Of a DNA stretch of 64,000 nt, positions 47,231 to 55,352 are shown in pieces; positions within the stretch are counted from its first letter, which is position 1; every line of letters starts with the position of its first letter. The position numbers were made by a program, and so were the translations under genes. The stretch is from Fimbriimonadaceae bacterium (GTDB lineage Bacteria; Armatimonadota; Fimbriimonadia; Fimbriimonadales; Fimbriimonadaceae). Below the pieces are notes generated by a model. The model had not been told where the DNA came from. It ran no database searches and saw nothing but the letters and a program-made list of their open reading frames with translations. The DNA lies in NCBI GenBank assembly GCA_019454105.1, contig CP075364.1:1491362-1555361 (forward strand), written 5' to 3'.

Positions 47231-47374
47231 TCAACAGCGACCGTCGGCAAGCGGTCGAAGCTCCTGCCGACGTCCCGGCCTTCAAGACCGGTCCGGCTAC
47301 CAGGTTTCCCCGGATCGGCGGCTTGACCCAAACCTCGCCGAGACGCGTGCCGGTATAACTGACCGCTAACTCCC

Positions 47375-48217
47375 GTGAGGCTCGGCAACACTTTGAGACG
47401 CGCGTTCACCCTGATCGAACTGCTCGTGGTCATCGCCATCATCGCGATCCTGGCCGCCCTCCTGTTCCCCGTGTTTGCCCAAGTCAAGGAATCTGCCCGC
47501 AAGACGGCTTGTCTCAGCAACGTCCGGCAGGTCGCCTTCGCGACCTTCATGTACGCCACCGACGACAACGACCGCTTCCCCGCTTGGGCAGCCCGGGCCG
47601 CGCCCATCAACGGCGGAAACACCGACTATCTGCCTCCGGACGTCCAAGTGAGCGGCTACACCAAGAACCGCCAGATCTGGGCCTGCCCCAGCGACGACGG
47701 GCCCCGCGACAACCCCCTCGGCATGCCCTTCTGGAACGGCGACCACCAAAGGAACCCCACCAAGAGGAGCTACGCCTATGTCGGCCCGATCCGGACGCTA
47801 CAAGCCAGGCGGCTCGACTCGAACACCGGCATCTTCGACTTCACCGGGACAGGGAATTGGGTGACCACGGGCCGCTCCACCACCGAACTCAACGCGCCCG
47901 CCGAGACCGTCGCGTGGGTCGAGCAATGGAGCCCCGCCGTGCGCGACCAGTACTACGGCACGGTCTGGGGCAGCGGCTTCATCGAGTGCAACACCTCCAA
48001 GCTGGCGGGAAGGAACTACCCGCCCAAGGGGCCCGTCGACCAACCGCCGCCCGGCTGCGTCACCGAGTACCGGGGCCAGCCGACCCCCGGCCATGGCGGC
48101 AAAGGCCACTACGCCTTCGCCGACGGCCACGCCAAGATCCAGTCCTGGCCGCAGATCCGCCGCAACGACTTCTATCTCTTCAAAGTCGCTAAACCAATCG
48201 AGACCTTCGACCCCTGA
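47375..48217 (+). CDS. DUF1559-like prepilin-type protein with H-X9-DG motif
   Basis: Type IV pilin-like N-terminus with the prepilin cleavage and methylation motif ([15 protein letters not shown]), followed by an [21 protein letters not shown] region and a beta-rich globular part. The C-terminus contains H-X9-DG ([14 protein letters not shown]). That combination is widespread in Armatimonadota and Planctomycetota and functionally unknown. It starts at GTG 47375. The 144-base upstream gap has an 8-bp hairpin (47242-47272) but no RNA family I can name. Confidence 0.87.
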   Translation: MRLGNTLRRAFTLIELLVVIAIIAILAALLFPVFAQVKESARKTACLSNVRQVAFATFMYATDDNDRFPAWAARAAPINGGNTDYLPPDVQVSGYTKNRQIWACPSDDGPRDNPLGMPFWNGDHQRNPTKRSYAYVGPIRTLQARRLDSNTGIFDFTGTGNWVTTGRSTTELNAPAETVAWVEQWSPAVRDQYYGTVWGSGFIECNTSKLAGRNYPPKGPVDQPPPGCVTEYRGQPTPGHGGKGHYAFADGHAKIQSWPQIRRNDFYLFKVAKPIETFDP

Positions 48218-48281
48218 TCCGGCCTCAAATCCATACGCCAGACTTCCCGCTGAGACGGTTCACCACGGCGCAAGGATCGCC

Positions 48282-48790
48282 CTACCGCGTCTGCCAGCTC
48301 TTCCAGTAGTCGGGGTCCTCGATCGCGACCGCGTCCTCGGTCATCCAGAGCGGGTGGAAGGTGTCGAGCATGACGGCCAGCTCTTCGGTCTTGGTGTGAC
48401 CGAGGCTGCGCTCCACCGCCCCGGGCTGCGGCCCGTGGGGGATGCCGAGCGGGTGCATCGTGATCGACCCCTCCTCGATCCCTTTGCGCGAGCCGAACTT
48501 GTCGTTGCAGTAGTAGAGCACCTCGTCGCTGTCCACGTTCGAATGGTTGTAGGGGATCACGATCGCCTCGGGGTGGAAGTCCAGCGCCCGCGGGCAGAAC
48601 GAGCACACCACGAAGTTCCACCCCGTGAACGTCTGGTGGATCGGCGGCGGCAGGTGCAGCTTGCCCGTGATCGGCTGGAAGTCGTTGATGTTGAACGACC
48701 AAGGATAGACATAACCGTCCCAGCCCACGATGTCGAACGGGTGGAACCTGTAGTGGTACTTGGTGTACCGGCCCCGGGCCTTCACCACCT
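48282..48790 (-). pseudogene. Truncated second copy of hmgA (3' half)
   Basis: Encodes about 168 residues nearly identical to the C-terminal part of the HmgA protein at 51894-53051, from VVKARGR to the final SWQTR and stop. Nucleotide differences from the intact copy are mostly at third codon positions. The homology ends at the stop codon on one side and at about 48790 on the other; upstream of that, the frame reads unrelated sequence to the preceding gene. There is no start codon of its own in the homologous part. It lacks the N-terminal domain and is very unlikely to be active. Both repeats have the same orientation. Confidence 0.85.
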
Positions 48791-48820
48791 TGGGGTAACC
48801 CACGGCCTGGCCGTGCGTCT

Positions 48821-49930
48821 TCAGTGTTCGCTGGCAACGGCGGAGACAATTGCGTCTGAAGAGCTTTGCCGCGACCATACGAGACGCAACTTTTTCAATC
48901 GAGGGTCGATTCGGCAGACCTTAAGAACAGGGTGCAGGTTCGTCGGACGTAGCGTCACAACAACCCCTTCTAAGCCCCCGCCGTTGGAACGCACCGTCAT
49001 TCTCGACTGATCTGGGTTGTCGCCATAGTCGAGGTAAGTGACGACCTTTGCGACAACGTTACTCGTCCCAGTGAATGGGTCGAAAAGCGTTAGCTCCTCA
49101 ACCCTAGCGAGTTTCTGACGATCTGTTACCTGATCGACCCAGTAAAAATACCTCTCGTCGAGAACCAACGCGCTGCGCTCGGTCGCGAGCCAGAAAGCCT
49201 GCCTGTATGTGGAGGTCTTCTTCAGCCGTCGCAAAACTCGCCGCTTATTCTCAGTGTACAGCCAGCTCTCGCGTTCACCCAGCACAAGCAGTCCCGACCC
49301 GTGGCGCGCGATCAGGAAGACGCCCGCTTTCTTGAGCCTGGTGTCAAGAACCCACCTTGATCGAGGTCTCAGATCGTTGCCGTATTCTTGCACTTGTCCA
49401 TTGTCAAAAACGAGCGCCTCGCCTTCTGACTTGCCGGGAAAGACAGCCGCTCGGTCGTATCCGAACGCCTCGGACTTTACGTCCGGGAGGTCTGCCCGGA
49501 CCAGCTGCCCTTGCCGCCGAACGGCCGACGCGTCCGCGCCCGACATGAGGTCGTGAAAATCCTTCGACCAAATCCGTAGCGTTTTTCCACTAACCCATGT
49601 AGCGCGGGTGTCCTCGAACTTAGCCTTAGGACTCGAAGAGCGGCCCGTCTGCAGGTCAAGAATTCTTACCGTACCAACTTGGCCCTTCGACTCCGAAACC
49701 AGCAAGAACTTCCCACCGGCGCCCAGTTCGAAGTCCCGAACCTTGGCGGATATCTGGAGCCCCCGTGGTTCGGGATTCTGAATCGGACTTTGCTCCTCGA
49801 ACAGAGTGACGTGCCGGGTGTCAAACTCCCGGCTTGTTCCTCGCCTCATGCTATAAATCACATCTATCGAAGGTAGCTGGTGCTGGTGTCTGGTGGCCAG
49901 TGCTGTCGCGCAAAGTGCGGTTAACATCAT
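48821..49930 (-). CDS. Secreted protein of unknown family
   Basis: A 369-residue protein with a weak signal-like start (MMLTALCATALAT). Repeated strand-like segments (GGKFLLVSESKGQVG, LLVLGERESWLYTEN, ALVLDERYFYWVD) suggest a beta-propeller or similar all-beta fold; no named family is recognised. Its start overlaps the PA14 gene stop by four bases (ATGA), so the two are a unit. Its stop lies 31 bases before the hmgA fragment begins, with a CACGGCCTGGCCGTG palindrome in between. Confidence 0.62.
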   Translation of the reverse strand: MMLTALCATALATRHQHQLPSIDVIYSMRRGTSREFDTRHVTLFEEQSPIQNPEPRGLQISAKVRDFELGAGGKFLLVSESKGQVGTVRILDLQTGRSSSPKAKFEDTRATWVSGKTLRIWSKDFHDLMSGADASAVRRQGQLVRADLPDVKSEAFGYDRAAVFPGKSEGEALVFDNGQVQEYGNDLRPRSRWVLDTRLKKAGVFLIARHGSGLLVLGERESWLYTENKRRVLRRLKKTSTYRQAFWLATERSALVLDERYFYWVDQVTDRQKLARVEELTLFDPFTGTSNVVAKVVTYLDYGDNPDQSRMTVRSNGGGLEGVVVTLRPTNLHPVLKVCRIDPRLKKLRLVWSRQSSSDAIVSAVASEH

Positions 49931-51800
49931 CTCAAGTCAATGTCAACGTCTATAACGTTGGAAAGGAGGCCGGACACGAAGACTCGTTGCGCCGGGAAGA
50001 TGACCGTCTTCTCGGGACCGGTTTGGGCACCCCCTATCCGGTATCGCCCGCCATCGACAAGCGACTGGCTCCAGGAAACAGTTGCGCCGGAATTCTGGCC
50101 CAGACGACCAAGTCGCCAGCGCGAGTCGAAGAAGTAGCTTCCGGTAGCCCACCAACCTTGGTTCCAGTACACGCTTCTCTTCTGGAATGCCTGAGCGATA
50201 GAATGACAACGCTTGAACTGAAACTTAGCTGGATCTCCGGAGAGTCCCTTGACGGAACTAGAAAGGATATTCTTCCCTTCTTGGGAACCAAGGTCCTCTA
50301 TGCGAAGGTAAACGTTTCGCGTCGAAATCTTGTTCTTTGCTACCTCAGTGGCTGTCGGAGGTCTGACGAAGAGTTCTATCCTTACATTAGTAGGTGCCGA
50401 AATACTTGACAAGCCAGATAACCACTTGACTGACTTACCCGCCTTTGAAGTCAGCGGCTGATTTTGAGGAGATATGAAGGCTCGCCAAAAGCCATTTTGG
50501 TACATAAGACCGGCGTCAACGTCGACTTCGTGATCCGTCTCGTTTCCAGCGGTTCCACGGATTGAACTGCAGCCGAGGTAAAGATATGCTGTATCGGCAG
50601 AGTCTTTCCCGCCTAACAGGTCGGGGGACATCACCGTCGTGGTCACAGACGGTATCGCGAATTCACCCCTTGCGTAGGCATAACCAGGCTTCGCCATGGT
50701 GCGGTGAAATGGGCCCGTGTGGTGGGGAGGCGGCGGGAGATCCGGGTCATCGTTCAGCCATTCGTTCTCCGTCATAAGTGCGATCACGGAGCTGTCTCGC
50801 AGAACGTACGCGGTTCCATCCTCGTCGGCCGCACCCTGCGATTCGCGAACGCTCAAGGTTTGGTAGTCGTAGACGGATTCATCGGGTCCGAGGACTTCGA
50901 GAGGATCGCCAGGCTCCAGCGGCTCTCCAAAGCCCAACTCATAGCCTTCGGCGACAGCCGGCAGGATCAAGAGTGGGTCGCGTGTGTTCCACCGCGGGGT
51001 GTCCGGGTCGGCAAGGGCGCTTTCTTCCGGAGTCGGGGACGACAAGGTCGGCATCCCTGTCACGGCATTAGTGTAAACGGCCTTCGAACGAACAAACCGC
51101 TCTTGCCCGTTCGAAATGGTGCCGACGGCATATAGATAATAGTAAGAACCTGGATAACTCAGTTCGGTAATAGGTTGCTGGCCGTTCGTCGGCGAGTCGA
51201 AGTTCTGTGCGCCCGGCTGGTCTGAGTAGAACGTGTGGTATCCAACCGCGCCTGGAACGCTTCGAATGTAAGTCGCGATGGTGCCTGGCCCGGACGAGAC
51301 AACGTTCTGGAAGGGCGGCGCGACCGGATCGACCGCCGCCGTCAGTTCGCTCTCCTGGAACTCCCGCCAGACCGGGTTGGCGAACTGGCGCCAGACGACC
51401 CGGTGGGTGGTCGGGGACGGGCTCCTCACCGTCACCAGCAGGGGGTACGGCTGGCCCGCGTTCAGAGTCACCGGCTGGGGCGGCACAAGGTCGACCGGGC
51501 CCGACTTTCGCGAGACCACCATCCCGTTCACCTTGATCCCCACAGTCGCGTTGTTAGTCACCTCCGACGTGAAGAGCTTCGGGCCGCCTTGCGGCGGCGT
51601 GAAGTAGCCCGACCACCGGACCGAATAGCCGTCCGCCGTCCCGGTCTCCGGCGGCGGCACGACGGACGCGACGATCGTGGGGTCGATCCGGCTCACTTCG
51701 TGCTGCGAGAAGCCGTTGTTCTCAAAGTATTCGGCGGTCAGGCCCTGCGGGGGGGGGGCGTCAGTGCGGCGAGGGCGCAAAGGAAGGCGGCGACGGTCAT
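49927..51800 (-). CDS. PA14-domain secreted protein, frame broken at poly-C tract
   Basis: From residue about 15 the protein starts GLTAEYFENNGFS, a typical PA14 carbohydrate-binding module (strands including SVRWSGYFTPPQGG and the TNNATVGIKVNGMVV loop, to about residue 140). A long region of about 450 residues with FN3-like and unassigned beta segments follows. The long open frame begins only at a TTG (51780) with no signal peptide. An ATG at 51800 in another frame encodes MTVAAFLCALAALTPPP, an ideal signal peptide, which would join the PA14 frame if the ten-C run had nine Cs. A 4-base overlap links it to the next gene. It is either phase-variable, frameshifted or affected by a sequencing error. 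Confidence 0.72.
51749..51758 (-). repeat. C10 homopolymer at signal-peptide junction
   Basis: Ten consecutive G on the plus strand (C on the coding strand) immediately after the signal-peptide codons of the PA14 gene. One base fewer would restore one continuous frame from the ATG at 51800. Confidence 0.9.
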
Positions 51801-51846
51801 GCCCGTATTGTGACCGGCCAGCGCCTCAGAAGAGAAGCTTGTTAAG

Positions 51847-51871
51847 AAAAATCCCCGGATCCTTAAGGATC
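51847..51871 (-). terminator. Terminator after hmgA
   Basis: The 14-bp palindrome GATCCTTAAGGATC (51858-51871) is followed on the minus strand by CGGGGATTTTT. It sits 22 bases after the hmgA stop and about 46 bases before the PA14 ATG, so it probably separates the two transcripts. The hmgA fragment at 48.3 kb has no such element. Confidence 0.6.
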
Positions 51872-51893
51872 TTCGGTGCCGCTGACCAGCCCG

Positions 51894-53051
51894 TTACCGC
51901 GTCTGCCAGCTCTTCCAGTAGTCGGGGTCCTCGATCGCGACCGCGTCCTCCGTCATCCAGAGCGGGTGGAACGTGTCGAGCATCACCGCCAGTTCCTCCG
52001 TCTTGGTGTGCCCGAGGCTGCGCTCCACCGCCCCGGGCTGCGGCCCGTGGGGGATGCCCAGCGGGTGCATGGTAATCGAGCCCTCCTCAATCCCCTTGCG
52101 CGAGCCGAACTTGTCGTTGCAGTAGTAGAGCACCTCGTCGCTGTCCACGTTCGAATGGTTGTAGGGGATCACGATCGCCTCGGGGTGGAAGTCCAGCATC
52201 CGGGGGCAGAACGAGCACACCACGAAGTTCCACCCCGTGAACGTCTGGTGGATCGGCGGCGGCAGGTGCAGCTTGCCCGTGATCGGCTGGAAGTCGTTGA
52301 TGTTGAAAGTCCAAGGATAGACATATCCGTCCCAGCCCACGATGTCGAACGGGTGGAACTTGTAGTGGTACTTGGTGTGCCGCCCGCGCGCCTTCACCAC
52401 CACATAGAAGTCGCCCGCCTCGTCGTATGTCTTGAGCTCCACCGGCGGATGGATGTCCCGTTCTGAGTAGGGCGCTTCCTCCAAGAGCTGACCATATTGA
52501 TTGCGATAGTTCTTGGGGATCGTGACCGGCCCGTAGCTCTCGATCGTCAGCATCCGCACCGGCAGCGAGTCGAAGGCGATCTTCCAGATCGTCCCGCGCG
52601 GGATCACAAGGTAGTCGCCCGGCTTGAACGGCACGTCGCCGTACATCGAGTGCAGCGTCCCGCTCCCGTCGTGGACGAAAAGGATCTCGTCCGCCTGCGC
52701 GTTCTTGAAAAAGTCGGCCATCTGTTCGGCGACCAAAGACTGGCTCCAGACCACGTCGTTGTTGCCCATCAGCGGGATGCGCCCGCTGATCGCGTCGCCG
52801 CAGGGCTTGAGCTTGCTGGTCTTGAAATGGCGGTGGCGCAGGGCCTCGTCCTTCAGGTATCGCGGCGCGACCGGGCCCATGTCCTCCCAACCCGCGACCT
52901 CGGTCGGCAGGTTGATGTGGTACATCGTGCTCATCATGTCGCTGAAGCCGTGGGTGCTGAAGAGCTGCTCCGAATAAAGCCCCCCGTCCGGCTTGCGGAA
53001 CTGGACGTGCTTCTTGGCCGGCAGGTGGCCGAGTCGGTGGTATCGCGGCAT
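51894..53051 (-). CDS. hmgA: Homogentisate 1,2-dioxygenase family protein
   Basis: Non-heme Fe(II) ring-opening dioxygenase of tyrosine/phenylalanine degradation, converting homogentisate to maleylacetoacetate. The bicupin pattern is clear: HDGSGTLHSMYGDVPFKPGDY with PRGTIWKI in the N-terminal cupin; FHPFDIVGWDGYVYPW, PYNHSNVDSDEVLYY and MHPLGIPHGPQPG in the C-terminal half, which carry the expected His and acidic iron ligands. The length of 385 residues matches the short bacterial form. No hmgB/C or hpd is nearby, so it stands alone. Its 3' part is duplicated at 48282-48790. Confidence 0.88.
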   Translation of the reverse strand: MPRYHRLGHLPAKKHVQFRKPDGGLYSEQLFSTHGFSDMMSTMYHINLPTEVAGWEDMGPVAPRYLKDEALRHRHFKTSKLKPCGDAISGRIPLMGNNDVVWSQSLVAEQMADFFKNAQADEILFVHDGSGTLHSMYGDVPFKPGDYLVIPRGTIWKIAFDSLPVRMLTIESYGPVTIPKNYRNQYGQLLEEAPYSERDIHPPVELKTYDEAGDFYVVVKARGRHTKYHYKFHPFDIVGWDGYVYPWTFNINDFQPITGKLHLPPPIHQTFTGWNFVVCSFCPRMLDFHPEAIVIPYNHSNVDSDEVLYYCNDKFGSRKGIEEGSITMHPLGIPHGPQPGAVERSLGHTKTEELAVMLDTFHPLWMTEDAVAIEDPDYWKSWQTR

Positions 53052-53096
53052 GGTGCACTTATTCTACGCCCTGGGAGCACGGGCCGTCGATCCCGG

Positions 53097-54059
53097 TCAG
53101 GGAGCGCCGACGCCTTGGATCAGAAGGCCGCCCGCCTTCGTCCCGGCGACCAGCAAAAGCCCTCGCCCAGGCTGGCGAACGGTGGCTGCAGCAAGAAAGG
53201 CCTCGCTCCTCGGACCAAGCTGGGAGCGCACAGTCGATTCGGCCAGACTGCGCCACACCTCGGGAAGGCTCGGCAAAGGCGTGCCAGGATCAGGCATCGC
53301 GGCCAGCAGTCCCGGATGGTCGCGGTCGAGCGACTGTCTCCAGTCCGCCAAAGCCGCGCGGTAGGCCTCCTGGTCGGCGCGGAACCGCTCACTCAGCAAG
53401 CGGGCGACCTCGACCAAGTCCTGCAATCGCCGCTCGGGGCTTGCCTGGCCCCAGCCCGCAGCCTCCAGGTGTAGGGCCGACAAAGGCTGGACGTCCGCCG
53501 GGGGGTCTGAGGAGGGCTGGCCGACCTTGTCTGCCCCGTCGCGGGTGGGCGTCAGGGGATGAGACTTGAGGCTTTCGAGGGTCGCAGCGTTCAGCTTCGG
53601 CGGAAGGTCGATCCCGACCCAATCGTTCCCGTCCGAGAGCCAGATTCGCTGGGCAGGGACCAGGACAAACCTTGCTGACTCCATACCCGCGACGGCCATG
53701 GACCGAGACCCAAAGGCTTGCTGGATCAGCGGTGCGACCTGAGGGGAGTCCGCGGTCCAGGTCAGGTCGGAGCGCCTTCCTTCCCTGAGGGCGCCGCGGA
53801 TGGCCTCGATGATCTTCTGGCTCTGAGAGTGTCCGCCAAGCGAGCCGTCCAGGATGGTGACTCTGTCGCCAACCGTGTGCACCGTCGCACGGACCTGCTG
53901 GGCACGCAGGTCTAGACCAGGTTGAGCAAAGGAAACAAGGACTTCCCGTTGCTCCTGACTGAGCGGAGTGTGCGAGGCGAACACGGCCCCCCGGGGCACC
54001 ACTTCTTGATTCGGGAATACCCAGAAAGTGGCGGCCATCCAGATGGCGATGATTCTCAT
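53097..54059 (-). CDS. Secreted protein of unknown family
   Basis: A 320-residue protein with a short hydrophobic start (MRIIAIWMAATFWVFP). The middle has Ser/Arg-rich alpha/beta character and the C-terminal third is helical (QDLVEVARLLSERFRADQEAYRAALADW), ending in a Gly-rich strand (GRGLLLVAGTKAGGLLI). No catalytic motif or family can be named. It is downstream of a possible 67-residue reading frame and divergent from the secreted pair at 54.5 kb. Confidence 0.6.
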   Translation of the reverse strand: MRIIAIWMAATFWVFPNQEVVPRGAVFASHTPLSQEQREVLVSFAQPGLDLRAQQVRATVHTVGDRVTILDGSLGGHSQSQKIIEAIRGALREGRRSDLTWTADSPQVAPLIQQAFGSRSMAVAGMESARFVLVPAQRIWLSDGNDWVGIDLPPKLNAATLESLKSHPLTPTRDGADKVGQPSSDPPADVQPLSALHLEAAGWGQASPERRLQDLVEVARLLSERFRADQEAYRAALADWRQSLDRDHPGLLAAMPDPGTPLPSLPEVWRSLAESTVRSQLGPRSEAFLAAATVRQPGRGLLLVAGTKAGGLLIQGVGAP

Positions 54060-54065
54060 TTGTCG

Positions 54066-54269
54066 TTAGACGTGCTGGAGGGCGCGTTGATACGAATCCA
54101 GCTCGGTGAGGAGTTCGAGAATCTGTCCCGACGAAGCTAGGTTTATGCTCTTCGCCCCTCCGCCTCCAGGCCTTGCACCCGGACTCGTGATGCCACCGGA
54201 AGGATCCGTCTGATCATCTGCCGCGCTGAAATGAGGGGCCTGTTTTCTCTCTGCACTCCGGCCCAGCAC
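54066..54269 (-). CDS. Possible small protein (low support)
   Basis: An in-frame GTG at 54269 would give a 67-residue protein ending ILELLTELDSYQRALQHV, an amphipathic helix. It ends six bases before the next ATG (54059), consistent with coupling, but has no clear ribosome site and no recognisable family. The frame continues upstream past the GTG, opposite the 54507 gene. It could be chance. Confidence 0.25.
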   Translation of the reverse strand: MLGRSAERKQAPHFSAADDQTDPSGGITSPGARPGGGGAKSINLASSGQILELLTELDSYQRALQHV

Positions 54270-54285
54270 CGCCCGCCCCCTTCCC

Positions 54286-54323
54286 GAGGGTCGCCCGTGG
54301 CACCGGTGCCTCGGGCGACCCTC
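54286..54323. repeat. 38-bp near-perfect palindrome
   Basis: GAGGGTCGCCCG, T, GGCACCGGTGCC, T, CGGGCGACCCTC: 12-base arms around a 12-base inner palindrome, only two T-T mismatches. A second GGCACC-like copy (54325-54330) could pair instead with GGTGCC at 54305-54310. It lies in the 54060-54506 intergenic stretch (about 450 bases), which otherwise holds only the low-support frame and further small GC hairpins. Confidence 0.75.
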
Positions 54324-54506
54324 GGGCACCGCTACAAGAGCGGCAGGGCCGTTGACCCGGCTTCGTCGGCCAGTTCGCTCGGCCGCAGGCAACGCCGGCG
54401 GGCCCTGGTCTGAGTCGCACCTGCCCCACTTTGCCGACTGCCGCAGATTCGCCCAGTGAACTTCCGGGGCGCCGCGAGGCGTCATGAAGTCAGGAGGAGT
54501 CATATC

Positions 54507-55352
54507 ATGCCTGACTATGGATTTAGAACTGTCTGGGCGGCCTCGCTCGCCGCTCTTGGCACCCTTGTCGTCGCCCAAGAACCTCAAGTCACTCTCGACG
54601 GCCCGTTCGCCTTTTCGATCAAGGGCGTCGGCACCGTCCGGGTGCTTGGAAGCGCGGTGCCCCGGGCCAACACCTTCCGCAATCCGGACGGAACGCCAAC
54701 CACTGCCGAGGCTCTCGGCGTCAAGTTTCACGACCTTTGGTCGCCCGGCGGCACGGTCGCGCTGGTGCATTGGGACAGGACCGGCGCCGGTACGCAGTTC
54801 CTCGACTCCATGATGCTCAAAGCGGCGGTCAAGGTCACGGGATCAGAACATGTCGCGTTCAACGAACTTGGCAGCTATCCAATCGCGGGCTCAGCCCAGT
54901 CCGAAACCTACGTTGTCATGTTGCCGGATTTGGCCGGCCCATTCACTCTTGACATCACCCTTCCGTCCGGTATCGAGCGGCCCGTGGCCAAGGCCTCTCT
55001 CTCATCCCAAGTCGTTTGGAGCGGGCTTGACGGCTATTGGCCGCAGTTCCAGCTCCTCAATAGCGAAGACTTGACCCAGAACGCTTCTGCGGCCTTTCGG
55101 GACGCCGGGCTCGCTGAAGAAACCGGAGTCACGTTCCACCGTCCCCATCGCTACGGCTGGTACCGGCTCTATGTGCTCACCAAGTCGGGAGACCGGGTCG
55201 AACGCCGAAGGCAGGGCTCCTACAACCGAGAGTCTTACGTCAAGTTCGCCAGTCTCCCGAAGGAAGAGATCGAGACTCTCGTCCTTGTCGAAACCGAAAG
55301 GATCGTTGTTCGGATCCAGGGCCTGCGGACGTCCCCGGAGGTCGGAAAGTGA
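54507..55352 (+). CDS. Secreted protein of unknown family (first of a pair)
   Basis: The ATG at 54507 follows a strong AGGAGGAG ribosome site about eight bases upstream and opens a signal peptide (residues about 1-24, VWAASLAALGTLVVAQ). The 281-residue mature protein has alternating strands with no motif I recognise; a His-rich FHRPHRYGWYRLYVL stretch near residue 215 is unusual. Its stop overlaps the next gene start as GTGA, so the two proteins are made together. Function unknown. Confidence 0.72.
   Translation: MPDYGFRTVWAASLAALGTLVVAQEPQVTLDGPFAFSIKGVGTVRVLGSAVPRANTFRNPDGTPTTAEALGVKFHDLWSPGGTVALVHWDRTGAGTQFLDSMMLKAAVKVTGSEHVAFNELGSYPIAGSAQSETYVVMLPDLAGPFTLDITLPSGIERPVAKASLSSQVVWSGLDGYWPQFQLLNSEDLTQNASAAFRDAGLAEETGVTFHRPHRYGWYRLYVLTKSGDRVERRRQGSYNRESYVKFASLPKEEIETLVLVETERIVVRIQGLRTSPEVGK

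Noticed and set aside
47231-47374. Cyclic-di-GMP (GEMM) riboswitch before the pilin-like gene
   Set aside because: The conserved GGGxAAACC and GGUAGCGGGGUUACC-type blocks are not found; only generic stems are visible.
48282-53051. Composite transposon or insertion sequence
   Set aside because: The direct repeats are parts of hmgA, no transposase or terminal inverted repeats are present between them, and no target-site duplication is visible.
54066-54770. 234-residue minus-strand reading frame
   Set aside because: Most of it is antisense to the signal-peptide-bearing gene at 54507; only the last 67 residues lie in intergenic sequence and are listed separately with low confidence.
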